The notes beneath the pieces are model-generated. The model was not told the origin of the DNA, searched no databases, and worked only from the letters and a program-made list of their open reading frames with translations. A stretch of DNA of 64,000 nt. Origin: Streptomyces flaveolus. Its GTDB lineage: Bacteria; Actinomycetota; Actinomycetes; Streptomycetales; Streptomycetaceae. Below, piece by piece: positions 18,701 to 26,220 of this stretch. The translations under genes were made by a program, and so were the position numbers. Each line of letters opens with the position of its first letter. Position 1 is the stretch's first letter. Location of the stretch: the NCBI RefSeq assembly GCF_000716535.1, contig NZ_JNWV01000013.1, positions 124,001 through 188,000 on the forward strand. The letters run 5' to 3'.

Positions 18701-19964
18701 CCGGTTCGCAGTGCGGGGTCGGGCCGGAACCGCACAGTCCGGAGTCGCCGCAGCTCGCGTCGTCGCCCTCGGTGACGTCGTGCAGGGCGCCCGGGGTGAG
18801 GTAGGGGTACGAGGCGGGGTAGGTGCCCTCGGCCGGGGTGCCGGCCAGTGCGTAGACGCCCGCGACGATGGGAGCGGAGGCGCTGGTGCCGCCGTACACG
18901 TTCCAGCCGGCGTCGGAGAAGCTGTTGTAGACGGCCACGCCGGTCGTGGGGTCGGCGACCGCGCTGACGTCCGCGACCGAACGGCCCGCGCAGCCCGTGT
19001 CCGGCTGGAACGACGGCTTGGGCTCGACCGCCGAGCAGCCCGATCCGGTCGCACCCCAGGACTGCTCGCCCGACGGGGTGGTGACGACGGTGTTCCAGAC
19101 CTTCTCCGACCAGCCGCGGCCGGTGCCCGGGTCCCGGGTCAGCGAGGTGCCGCCGACCGAGGTCACGAGCGGGGAGGAGGCGGGGTAGCTGACGCCGTAG
19201 CCGTTGTCACCGGAGCTGAAGAGCAGGGCGGCGCCGGGGTGGTCGAAGTACGCGGCGTCCAGGGCGGGCAGGCTCGCGTCCTCGTGGTACGCGCCGTAGG
19301 AGTTGGACACGTACCTGGCGCCGAGCGCGACGGCCGTGTTGACCGCGGCGCCCAGGTCGTCCGTCGAGGCGCTGTCGGCCTCCAGGAGGAGGATGTGCGC
19401 CTTGGGCGCCACCGCGGACACCATGTCCAGGTCGAGGGAGATCTCCCCGGCCCAGCCGTCGTCGGGCGCGGGGTAGTCCGCCCCGCCGCGCTGGTCGGTC
19501 TTGCGGAAGCAGCCGTTGTCCGTGGTGCAGGCCGGCAGGCCGTACTGCTCACGGTAGGTGGCGAGGTCCTGCTCGGCGCGGGGGTTGTCGTACGCGTCGA
19601 CGATCGCGATCGTCGCACCGGCGCCGCCGTCGGCGGGCAGGGAGTAGGCCGAGCGGAGGTCCGCGGGGCCGTAGCCCTCGGGTGTGACCGTGCCGTCGGC
19701 GCGCACACGTGCTTTCGGGGCGTCGGTACGGCGGACGGCGAAGCAGCCGAAGTGTCCCGGACGGGGGGTGCCGCACAGGGCCTCGGTGTCAGGGGTGCCG
19801 GGAGCGGCGGAGGAGGACGTCGCCGAGGTCGGGGCGGGGGCGGCCGATGCCGCCGCCGAGGCGGGCAGTTGGACCGTGAGCGCGGTCAGCAGCACGGCCG
19901 TGACCGCGCCCAGGACGGGTCTCGCGCGGCCTCGGCCGAGGCGCGGGACAGCAGGTCTACGCAC
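15708..19964 (-). CDS. Secreted S53 (sedolisin) peptidase with carboxypeptidase-regulatory-like and Kelch domains, 1418 aa
   Basis: The GTG start at 19964 was chosen for its GGAG 10 bases upstream and because the signal peptide (to about ASAAASAAP) follows directly. The peptidase domain shows the sedolisin triad Glu174 and Asp178 in GEISLDLDM, Asp in SSGDNGYG, and Ser361 in GGTSASAP. Downstream are two CarboxypepD_reg-like beta domains (VTGKVTDRAGGRAIPGATV..., VTLSGSVRDGGGHGW), a MAM/jelly-roll-like segment (VSTDSGATWENVWHHTD), and from about residue 990 several Kelch-type repeats (YDPATDSW, LYVIGG, YVLGGQG), then another beta domain. Exported and probably active. A sedolisin joined to a Kelch propeller suggests binding of a polymer or cell-surface target. 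Confidence 0.9.
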   Translation of the reverse strand: MRRPAVPRLGRGRARPVLGAVTAVLLTALTVQLPASAAASAAPAPTSATSSSAAPGTPDTEALCGTPRPGHFGCFAVRRTDAPKARVRADGTVTPEGYGPADLRSAYSLPADGGAGATIAIVDAYDNPRAEQDLATYREQYGLPACTTDNGCFRKTDQRGGADYPAPDDGWAGEISLDLDMVSAVAPKAHILLLEADSASTDDLGAAVNTAVALGARYVSNSYGAYHEDASLPALDAAYFDHPGAALLFSSGDNGYGVSYPASSPLVTSVGGTSLTRDPGTGRGWSEKVWNTVVTTPSGEQSWGATGSGCSAVEPKPSFQPDTGCAGRSVADVSAVADPTTGVAVYNSFSDAGWNVYGGTSASAPIVAGVYALAGTPAEGTYPASYPYLTPGALHDVTEGDDASCGDSGLCGSGPTPHCEPVKSCTAGPGYDGPTGLGTPDGLAAFRPGAHGTVTGKVTDRAGGRAIPGATVRLGDYHTLSGANGTWSLVVPPGRYRLTVSTFGYAEKDLGEIVVADGAQVRGDAVLDAIPTVTLSGSVRDGGGHGWGVYARLTVDGVPGTAFTDPATGHYAIRLPRGAKYTLRATGLYPGYRPATVEADLRSAGRTADLELPLTGTGVLPPGYAVSYHGGGLQPFDKATTPDGWSVVNHTGAGGWDFGDPLTRGNQTGGEGRFAQTDDYALGWSPVDTELISPAYDFSALTHPALEFDTALPGSYRFNDPTADVDVSTDSGATWENVWHHTDVVNGPAHEKVALTKYAGEKSVRVRFHYTGSLTGFWQVDNVALGTRTVDIVPGGLLTGHVRDAHTGAGVLGATVAARRTPADSGRSIASPDDPAVDDGLYWAFSSGTGREEFTADLAEFGYPAQTRAVKVRADAVTTADFRLSPAKLEVKPSAIGVTVPWGSSSDITVRLRDTGSAPATVSLGEQNVKAGTTAAAKGAPRRRAATGAGPLDMPGTTAGTSAAATATAADPAWRPVTDLPQGTAGGIAASYRGVVYTGLGATADGQWSNALRSYDPASGAWKTLAPAATKRYAAASGFIRGKLYVTGGKNAAGQPVAGGEVYDPATDSWSAIADEPVAYAGSAAAVVRDKLYVIGGCAQFSCGTGDVQVYDPATDTWASGPAYPTPTSWQTCGTVDATVYCAGGVSQSDGGTPRATPVGYALDAAAGHWTPIADPPVDTWGAAGTSAGGRLLTAGGVLTGAGVVTNEAYAYDPVADTWTALPNLPQPLYAAASAPGWYVLGGQGAGGAVESGAQVLPGWDTPHADVPWLGEKAGTTTVAPGRTVRLTVTADARAMGPADAGVHRARLIIDSDGPYGAVTVPVTMTVVPPRGAVHLTGTVAGVGPSAAPLAGAKVKVTARGATHTLSTAVDGRYEVWLTDAPTTIGITADAEGYRTGRRTVRPHGTTTVTADLALTRR

Positions 19965-20347
19965 GGAACAGCTCCGATGGACGAGGGCGGGCTGGGGAGC
20001 GAAACCGGTCTGACTCCGTTGTCCGATCAAGGGGGTTCGCCGGTGAAGAAAGATCGCTTCGGGGGACCGGGCCCGTCAATGCGCTGCCTCTGGCGTCTTG
20101 CCGCCGTGACGTATTCACGCCCCCGTTACCCGGGCGCCGTTCGCCCGGTTCGGTCACTCGGTGAACGGCGCCCGTCGAGGTGGAGCACGCAGGCGGGTCG
20201 TCGGCCGGGTCGCCGCAGTCCTCGCACACCTGGCCTTCGGGCGCGAGGAGGGAGCTCCGCGTGTCGGGACGTTCACCCCCACATGTCCTCGTTTCTGGTT
20301 CGACATGTGTCTCGGGTCGAGACACCCGGATCGGTACGCTCACCGCC
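19965..20347. other. Divergent intergenic region
   Basis: About 380 bases between the divergent sedolisin and VTT-domain genes. It carries a 7-bp hairpin CCGGGCG / CGCCCGG at 20130-20148 and the inverted repeat described separately at 20307-20325. No gene is seen in it. Confidence 0.6.
20307..20325. promoter_or_regulatory. Inverted repeat upstream of VTT-domain gene
   Basis: GTGTCTCG-GGT-CGAGACAC, a perfect 8-bp inverted repeat with a 3-base centre, ends 22 bases before the ATG of the membrane protein. It is a candidate operator or 5'-UTR hairpin. Confidence 0.45.
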
Positions 20348-21019
20348 ATGCGAATGTTCTGGCTGGTGTGCGCGCTCTTCGCCGCGATCCTCGTTCCGTT
20401 CTTCCTCTTCGGGGACTACTTCGAGGCGCTCGCGGACCAGGCGTCGGACGGTCGCTTCTCCACACCGCTGGCCGTGGCGGTCATCGTGGGTCTGCTGGCG
20501 CTGGACGTGTTCCTGCCAGTGCCGTCCAGCGTGGTGTCCGCCGCGGCGGGCGCACTTCTGGGTTTCGGATGGGGCGCGGTGGCCTGCTGGGCGGGGATGA
20601 CGGTCTCGTGCGGTCTGGGCTACCTCGTCGGAGCGCGTTCGCTGTCCCTGTCCCGGCGGCTGGTGGGCGAGGCCGGGCTGGCCCGCGCCGCGGCGACGGC
20701 CGGACGTCACGGCACGGTCGCCCTCGCGCTGTGCCGTCCGGTACCGGTCCTGGCGGAGGCGAGTGTCGTGCTCGCGGGCACGACACGGGTGCCCCTCGGC
20801 CGCTTCCTGTTCACGTGCCTGTGGTCCAACCTCGGTGTGTCCGTCGGCTATGCGGCGATCGGTGCCTGGTCGGTGTCCGTCAACTCGTTCCTGCTCGCCT
20901 TCCTGGGTGCCCTGGCCTTCCCGGGGCTGGCGCTGCCGGCGGCCAGGGCTTGGGCGAGCGTCGCGCCGCGACGGGCGGCCGACGTGGAGCGCGGGACCGC
21001 GGGCGTCCCGGAGAGCTGA
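20348..21019 (+). CDS. DedA/VTT-domain membrane protein
   Basis: 223 aa, about five hydrophobic segments. The pattern FLPVPSSVVSAAAGALLGFGWGAVACWAGMTVSCGLGYLVGA, with the later RPVPVLAEASVVLAGTTRVPLGRFL, is characteristic of VTT/SNARE-associated (DedA-related) membrane proteins, some of which act as lipid flippases. The ATG start lacks a strong ribosome binding site, and the inverted repeat at 20307-20325 is immediately upstream. The role in this organism is unknown. Confidence 0.82.
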   Translation: MRMFWLVCALFAAILVPFFLFGDYFEALADQASDGRFSTPLAVAVIVGLLALDVFLPVPSSVVSAAAGALLGFGWGAVACWAGMTVSCGLGYLVGARSLSLSRRLVGEAGLARAAATAGRHGTVALALCRPVPVLAEASVVLAGTTRVPLGRFLFTCLWSNLGVSVGYAAIGAWSVSVNSFLLAFLGALAFPGLALPAARAWASVAPRRAADVERGTAGVPES

Positions 21020-21265
21020 CGTCGAGGCGTCGGCCTTCCGAGACGCCCGCGGTGTCCCCGGGTCGCCTTCGAGGCAGCAGCTCCACACGTACCCGCATCG
21101 CGCTCGCCGGGCACGCCGGTGGCCCTTCGAACCCAGCGGCCCTGCGAGCCCCGCGGCCCGGGTTCTCCTCGACCGCCTGCGCCACGTCGTCCTCGAGCGA
21201 GCACGTGCGGTACTTCCCAGCGATCGCCTCCAGCGCTGTGGACCGGGGCCTCCGATTGACCTACG

Positions 21266-21287
21266 CTAGGTAGACCGACCTACCTAG
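21266..21287. promoter_or_regulatory. Probable TetR operator
   Basis: CTAGGTAG-ACCGAC-CTACCTAG, a perfect 8-bp inverted repeat with a 6-base spacer, ends about 11 bases before the TetR start codon. Position and symmetry fit an autoregulatory operator for the TetR/EamA operon. Confidence 0.65.
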
Positions 21288-21298
21288 TCTGGACTGTG

Positions 21299-21904
21299 AT
21301 GAGCGGAACCGATGTGAGCACGACGGACGGCGCGCGACGGCGTCCGGCCCGCGAACGCCTCCTCGCGGCGGCGGCCCGCCGCTTCTACGCCGACGGCGTG
21401 GCGGCGACCGGCATCGACACGATCACCGCCGAGGCCGGCGTGGCGAAGATGAGCCTCTACAACAACTTCTCCTCCAAGGCCGACCTGGTCAGGGCCTACC
21501 TGGACGCCCGGCACGAGGAGTGGCTCGGCCTGTACCGGGCCCGGCTGGAGCACGCCCGGGGCCCGCGGGACGGCGTGCTGGCGGTGTTCGACGCCTACGC
21601 CGACCACGCGGCCTTCGCCTACGAGCGCGGCTTCCGCGGCTGCGGACTGCTCAACGCCGCCGCCGAGCTGCCGGCCGGCGACGAGGGCCGTGCCGTGGTG
21701 CGCGCCCACAAGGAGGAGGTGGAGCGGCTGATCGCGGGCCACCTGGAGGAACTGCTGCCCGGGCGCCCCGAGGAGGCCCGGGCGACAGCGGAGCACCTCG
21801 CCTTCCTGCTGGAGGGAGCGATGGCCCGCGCCGGCCTGGAAGGCGACGGCGACCGCCTCCGGCACGCCCGCTCCATGGCGGCGGCCCTGCTGGACCGGCT
21901 GTGA
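21299..21904 (+). CDS. TetR-family transcriptional repressor
   Basis: 201 aa from the ATG at 21299; a GTG one codon earlier is equally possible and no ribosome binding site decides. The N-terminal HTH is classic (RERLLAAAARRFYADGVAATGIDTITAEAGVAKMSLYNNFSSKADLVRAYLDAR), with a C-terminal helical ligand domain containing RGFRGCGLLNAAAELP. The last codon overlaps the GTG start of the EamA transporter, so both are one operon behind a palindromic operator. It probably represses the transporter until a ligand binds. Confidence 0.92.
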   Translation: MSGTDVSTTDGARRRPARERLLAAAARRFYADGVAATGIDTITAEAGVAKMSLYNNFSSKADLVRAYLDARHEEWLGLYRARLEHARGPRDGVLAVFDAYADHAAFAYERGFRGCGLLNAAAELPAGDEGRAVVRAHKEEVERLIAGHLEELLPGRPEEARATAEHLAFLLEGAMARAGLEGDGDRLRHARSMAAALLDRL

Positions 21905-22887
21905 GCCGGCCCGCCGCAACAGGGGCGCTGTGCGTGCTGGCGGCCTCCGTCCTGTGGGGTACGACGGGTACGGCCGCCACGTTCGCCCCGGAGGTCGGCC
22001 CGCTCGCCATCGGCGCCGTCGCCATGGGTCTGGGCGGACTTCTCCAGGCCCTCGTGGCCGCCCCGCGGATCGCCCACCACGCGGCCCGCCTGCGCGAGGG
22101 ACGCGGCACGGTACTGCTCGGTGCCGCCTCCGTCGCGGTGTACCCGCTGGCGTTCTACAGCTCCATGCGCCTGGCCGGAGTCGCCGTGGGCACCGTGGTG
22201 TCCCTCGGCACCGCCCCGCTCGCCTCGGCCCTGATCGAACGCGTCGCGGACGGCCGACGGCTCACCCGCCGCTGGACGACCGCCGCTGCCCTGGGCCTGC
22301 TCGGCACCGCCTTGCTGTGCGTCGCCGAGGCCGCGCACGCGGGCGACGGCACGGGCCGGGCATCGGTGGCCGCCACGCTGCTCGGCGTGAGCCTCGGCCT
22401 GGTCGCCGCCGCCACCTACGCCCTCTACTCCTGGGCCGCGCACCGGCTCATCACCCGCCGGATCCCCTCCCGCGTCGCGATGGGCGCCGTCTTCGGACTC
22501 GGCGGGCTGCTCCTGTTGCCCGTCCTCCTGGCCACCGGCGCCCCGCTCATCAGCTCCTGGTCCAACGCGGCGGTCGGCACGTACATGGCCCTGATCCCGA
22601 TGTTCACCGGTTACGTCCTGTTCGGCTGGGGTCTCGCGCACGTGCCCGCCAGCACCGCCACCACGCTCTCCCTGCTGGAACCGGCCGTCGCGGCCGTACT
22701 CGCCGTCCTGGTCGTCGGCGAACACCTCCCCGCCGCGGGCTGGGTGGGCACGGCGCTGGTCATCGCCTGCCTCACGGTCCTCACCGCCGCCCCCCGCCGG
22801 CGGAAGCTCTCCCGGAACCCGGCCGGAGCGGCCCCCGACGAAGCACCGCCGGTCACGGCCGGCCTCACGGAGGCCTCGCCGTCGTAG
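21901..22887 (+). CDS. EamA-family (DMT superfamily) transporter
   Basis: 328 aa with about ten membrane segments and two EamA repeats. Repeat 1 includes ASVLWGTTGTAATFAPE and YSSMRLAGVAVGTVVSLGTAPL; repeat 2 includes AATYALYSWAAHRL and FGWGLAHVPASTATTLSLLEPAVAAVLAVLVVGE. It exports amino acids, other metabolites or toxic compounds. The GTG start overlaps the TetR stop (GTGA). Substrate unknown. Confidence 0.9.
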   Translation: MSRPAATGALCVLAASVLWGTTGTAATFAPEVGPLAIGAVAMGLGGLLQALVAAPRIAHHAARLREGRGTVLLGAASVAVYPLAFYSSMRLAGVAVGTVVSLGTAPLASALIERVADGRRLTRRWTTAAALGLLGTALLCVAEAAHAGDGTGRASVAATLLGVSLGLVAAATYALYSWAAHRLITRRIPSRVAMGAVFGLGGLLLLPVLLATGAPLISSWSNAAVGTYMALIPMFTGYVLFGWGLAHVPASTATTLSLLEPAVAAVLAVLVVGEHLPAAGWVGTALVIACLTVLTAAPRRRKLSRNPAGAAPDEAPPVTAGLTEASPS

Positions 22888-23024
22888 GCGAGGACGGCCA
22901 TCGCGGAGGTGCGGAAGCCGCCGCGCTTCCCGCACGCGGGCGGATCACCGCGCACCTCGCCGGCGACGGGCGCGTCCCGGCGCCCGGCGAACCTCCGGCC
23001 AGGGCGTAGGGCGCGGGATCGCGC

Positions 23025-23042
23025 CGCGGGGGTCACCCCGCG
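23025..23042. terminator. GC-rich hairpin between convergent genes
   Basis: CGCGGGG-GTCA-CCCCGCG, a 7-bp stem with a 4-base loop, in the gap between the EamA gene and the convergent small gene. The surrounding stretch is generally GC-rich with other partial repeats, so the assignment is moderate. Confidence 0.5.
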
Positions 23043-23128
23043 CCCGCGGGGCCCCCGCCCTCGCGGCGTGCGGCAGCGGCCCGGCGGAGTACGGCGGCGG
23101 CCGGGTGTGCGGCGGCGGTCCCGTGCGG

Positions 23129-23368
23129 CTACGGCGCAGGGTCCTCCTGCGTGCTGCGGACCGCCTTCTTCACGGACTGCTCCAGCTCGTACCGCGACCC
23201 GCCCTCGCGCGCCGCGTACGCGGACAGAGCGGTCTGGAACGCCTCGGCCGCCCCTCGCCACGCCCGCCACTGGGCGTCGTACTCCTCACCGCACAGGCCG
23301 GCCAGCTTCGCGCGCTCCGCTTCGCAGGAACGTTCCAGCCAGACCAATTCGTCGGGAATGTCAGTCAC
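23129..23368 (-). CDS. Small hypothetical protein
   Basis: 79 aa, MTDIPDELVWLERSCEAERA..., charged and Trp-containing, predicted mostly helical. Third positions are strongly G/C, and the composition is unlike a random frame. The GTG start lacks a clear ribosome binding site. No family is recognised, though it resembles the short conserved orphan proteins common in Streptomyces. Confidence 0.6.
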   Translation of the reverse strand: MTDIPDELVWLERSCEAERAKLAGLCGEEYDAQWRAWRGAAEAFQTALSAYAAREGGSRYELEQSVKKAVRSTQEDPAP

Positions 23369-23688
23369 ACAAGGATGCTATGCAGAGCATGACCGGGGCG
23401 CCTGTCAGGACCCGCGGCGCAGAGGAGCCGGCAACCCTGCCCGCCCCCGGCGCAACCCGAGCGTGGAATGTTTACTGACCGGGTCAGTATAGTTGACGAT
23501 AGGTGAGCGCTGAAATCCCGTGGACGGTTTGTGCAGACGTCCGGGATGATCGCTGGAGCACGGGACGGTGGCCGCGCAGTCGGCTACAAGTGAAAAAACA
23601 GTGACGGTACGATTGCTGCGTCTGTCGGTCCGAGAAGAGTGCGCTTCGTGCATGACTCCTTCAAGACCTGACAAGTGAGGGGTCACAG
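23369..23688. other. Leader region of first XRE/TPR regulator
   Basis: About 320 bases without a gene. It holds a 17-bp palindrome (23473-23489), a TTGACGAT element just after it, and near the start codon the segment AGTGAGGGGTCAC, which is shared in similar form by the leaders of the two paralogous regulators. Confidence 0.5.
23473..23489. promoter_or_regulatory. 17-bp palindrome upstream of XRE/TPR regulator 1
   Basis: TACTGACC-G-GGTCAGTA, a perfect 8-bp inverted repeat around one base, about 200 bases before the start codon and followed by AGTTGACGATAG. It is a candidate operator; its TGAC half-sites recall the TTGAC repeats near the other regulators. Confidence 0.5.
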
Positions 23689-25032
23689 TTGACGGCGAAC
23701 GAGAGTTTGGGTTCACGTATTCGGCGACTGCGCAGAGCCGCCGGGCTCTCTCAGGAGGCGCTGGCGAAACCTACTCTCTCGCCCAGTTACGTCTCACTGC
23801 TGGAAGCGGGCAAGCGTTTCCCCTCCGAGGAGGTGCTCGCGCAGCTCGCCGAGCGGCTCGGCTGCGACCCCGGGTACCTCACCGGCCTGATCACCGCGCC
23901 GGGCACCGACGACATCGAGGTCCAGCTGCACAGCGCGCAGCTCACCCTGCGCAACGGTGACGCGCGGGCGGCGCTGGACGGGTTCACCGCGCTGCGGTCC
24001 CAGGTCGCGGACAGCGACCGGACCGATCTGCGCTTCGCGGTCGAACTGGGCGTGGCCCAGTGTCTGGAGGAACAGGGCGATCTGGAGGAGGCCGCCCGCG
24101 CGTTCGAGTCGCTGCTGCACCGGTCGGCGGCGGAGGGACGCGGCATCCTGAGCCGGCTCGGTGCGGCCACGCCGCTGTGCCGGTGCTATCGCGAACTCGG
24201 CGACCTCTCGCGCGCCGTCGACGTGGCCGAGGAGATACTCGCGGAGGCGGACGCGCTCGACCTTCCGCCCACGGTGGACCAACTGGAGCTGCTGTCCACG
24301 CTGATCGGCGTGTACAGCGAGCGCGGCGACCTGCACCGGGCGAACTTCCTCGCGGACGAGGCGACGAGCCGTGCCCAGCTCATGTCGGACCGCAAGGCCC
24401 TCGGCAGCGCCTACTGGAAGGCCAGTGTCGACCTCAACCGGCGCGGCCGGTCGGGCGACGCGCTGGTCCTGGTGAAGAAGGCCGTCGCCCTCTACGCCGA
24501 GGGTGACGACGAGCGTGCCCTGGCGCGGCTGCGCCACGCTCAGGCCACGGTGCTGCTCCAGTCCGAGGAGTGCGACCCCGAGGTGGCCAAGGGGCTTCTC
24601 CGGCGGAGCGCCGCCGCGCTGCGGGCGGTGGGCGGCAAGCTCGACCTGGCGGAGGTCGAAACCGCGCTCGCCCGTGCCGAGGTGCTGCTCGGCCGGCCCG
24701 AGAAGGCCATGGAACACGCGGAGACCGCCCTAGGCCTGCTGGAACCCGAGCACCGGCTGGAGAACGCCCGCGTCCATCTCGTGGTTGCCGCGGTCTGCCT
24801 GGTCCAGGGCGATCAAGAAGGCGTCCGGGCCGCGTACGAGCGCACCGCCGCGCTGCTCGAAGGGGTCGACGCCGGGCGGCAGGCCGCCTTCGCGTGGTCG
24901 GAGCTGGGGGAGATCCTGGAGAAGAGCGGGGAGAACGAACGCGCCGCGTGGGCCTTCCGCCAGGGCATGCGGCTGATGGGGCACCGTGGGTCCCTGGTCC
25001 CCGATGTGCCCCGCCGGGTCCGGATCGACTGA
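23689..25032 (+). CDS. XRE-HTH regulator with TPR repeats, paralogue 1
   Basis: 447 aa. TTG start with GAGGGG 8 bases upstream. Residues 5-60 are an XRE HTH (LGSRIRRLRRAAGLSQEALAKPTLSPSYVSLLEAGKRFPSEEVLAQLAERLGC); the rest is a long helical array of TPR-like repeats (LEEAARAFESLLHRSAAEG, LSRAVDVAEEILAEADAL, GDALVLVKKAVALYAEGDDERALARLRHAQATVLLQ). It is clearly paralogous to the genes at 27485 and 54872. An HTH joined to a TPR array is the layout of RRNPP-type, peptide-sensing regulators, but no pheromone gene was found. It is separated from the next gene by a hairpin at 25041-25066. Confidence 0.88.
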   Translation: MTANESLGSRIRRLRRAAGLSQEALAKPTLSPSYVSLLEAGKRFPSEEVLAQLAERLGCDPGYLTGLITAPGTDDIEVQLHSAQLTLRNGDARAALDGFTALRSQVADSDRTDLRFAVELGVAQCLEEQGDLEEAARAFESLLHRSAAEGRGILSRLGAATPLCRCYRELGDLSRAVDVAEEILAEADALDLPPTVDQLELLSTLIGVYSERGDLHRANFLADEATSRAQLMSDRKALGSAYWKASVDLNRRGRSGDALVLVKKAVALYAEGDDERALARLRHAQATVLLQSEECDPEVAKGLLRRSAAALRAVGGKLDLAEVETALARAEVLLGRPEKAMEHAETALGLLEPEHRLENARVHLVVAAVCLVQGDQEGVRAAYERTAALLEGVDAGRQAAFAWSELGEILEKSGENERAAWAFRQGMRLMGHRGSLVPDVPRRVRID

Positions 25033-25040
25033 CGCCGCCG

Positions 25041-25066
25041 GGACCACCGGCTCCGACGGGTGGTCC
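25041..25066. terminator. Hairpin between convergent regulators
   Basis: Perfect 8-bp stem GGACCACC / GGTGGTCC (25041-25048 and 25059-25066) with a 10-base loop, 8 bases after the first XRE/TPR gene. Confidence 0.65.
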
Positions 25067-25179
25067 GCGCGGGCGTGCGCCGGGCCGCTGACGGGCGCCC
25101 GGTGGCCTGCCGCGGACGCCTCGTGACATCGAGGCCGACGTGTCGCGCGGGGATCGGCCGGGCGCGCGCGTCCCGTGCC

Positions 25180-26220
25180 TCAGTCGACCGAGGCGCTGTG
25201 CTGCGGTTCCTCGTCCAGCAGTCCCTGGCGAGCCGCCAGCACCCCGGCCTGGAACCGGCTCTCCGCACCCAGCGTTTCCATGATGTCCGCGATGTGCCTC
25301 CGCGCCGTGCGCAGTGACATGCCGATACGGCGAGCGATCGTGGCGTCCTTCATGCCCGCCGCCAGCAGTCGCAGGATCGTGCGGTCGATGTCCTTGGCGA
25401 CGAGGTCCAGACCGTCGGCGGCGGCGTTGGAGAAGGGGGTGGCCTGCGACCACTCCTGCTCGAACATGTCGCACAGGTAGCTGACGGTGGACGGCTCCCT
25501 GATGACCACGGCGCCCCAGGTGTCTCCGGACTGGGGGATGAAGGCCAGCCTGCGGTCGAAGACGATGAGCCGGCCGAACAGCTGGTGCCTCGTCCGGTAT
25601 TCGGCACCGCGGGCCGACAGCGTGGCCACGTACTCCTGGCTGGGACCGTTGAAACGAGCCGTGTGGTGGTAGAGGGTCCGGATCCGTACGCCGCGGGCGA
25701 GCATGGCGGTGTCGCGGGGCAGGGCCTCCTGGAGGACTTCGGGGGACCGGCTGCCCCCCGGCTGGCAGGCGAGCACCTCGTGCGCGCATTGCTGGGAAGC
25801 CATGGTCAAGGCGGCGCGCACCTCCTGGGGACCGGGGACGACCTCGATCCCGAGGACGGGAAGCCGGCTCACGCTCTTGCGGTAGTGGTCGCGCAGGTTC
25901 GCGAAGTGCTCCCGGATGGTGTGCAGTTCGGCCTGCTGGGTGCGGATCGCGGACTCGATGGACGTCGTGACGACGGCTGCCACCAGGTCCGGGTTGACCG
26001 GGCGGAGCATGGCGGGGTCGTCGGATTCCGGCCGCAGAAGCCCGAGGTCCGTCAGCGAGGTCACGGCCGACTCCAGCTCGGCCATGGTCAAGCCGAGGTC
26101 CCGGGCGGCCAGGGCGGCGTCCATCCTGCCGTTCTCCGCCACCCAGCGGTACAGGGCGACCTCCGTCTCGCAGGGCCGCCCGGGCGTCTCGGGTGACCGG
26201 CTCTTGTTCACTGTGAACAC
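25180..26220 (-). CDS. TrmB/LuxR-type two-headed transcriptional regulator
   Basis: 346 aa. GTG start with GGGGAC just upstream. The N-terminal region (ETEVALYRWVAENGRMDAALAARDLGLTMAELESAVTSLTDLGLLRP) is a winged-helix, TrmB-like domain; a middle domain resembles a phospholipase-D-like sensory fold; the C-terminus is a LuxR/GerE HTH (DRTILRLLAAGMKDATIARRIGMSLRTARRHIADIMETLGAESRFQAGVLAARQG). Its architecture matches 14578-15573. Its start codon region overlaps a palindrome (26206-26218), and TTGAC repeats lie 220-250 bases upstream. It is a likely cluster-linked regulator. Confidence 0.85.
   Translation of the reverse strand: MFTVNKSRSPETPGRPCETEVALYRWVAENGRMDAALAARDLGLTMAELESAVTSLTDLGLLRPESDDPAMLRPVNPDLVAAVVTTSIESAIRTQQAELHTIREHFANLRDHYRKSVSRLPVLGIEVVPGPQEVRAALTMASQQCAHEVLACQPGGSRSPEVLQEALPRDTAMLARGVRIRTLYHHTARFNGPSQEYVATLSARGAEYRTRHQLFGRLIVFDRRLAFIPQSGDTWGAVVIREPSTVSYLCDMFEQEWSQATPFSNAAADGLDLVAKDIDRTILRLLAAGMKDATIARRIGMSLRTARRHIADIMETLGAESRFQAGVLAARQGLLDEEPQHSASVD
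26206..26218. promoter_or_regulatory. Palindrome at the start of the TrmB/LuxR regulator
   Basis: GTTCAC-T-GTGAAC, a perfect 6-bp inverted repeat around one base, covers the first codons of the regulator. It could be an autorepression site; it could also be coincidental coding sequence. Confidence 0.35.

Noticed and set aside
18531..20600. 689-codon plus-strand frame over the sedolisin start and the VTT-domain gene
   Set aside because: It crosses a divergent promoter region and two real genes in other frames, and shows no family motif.
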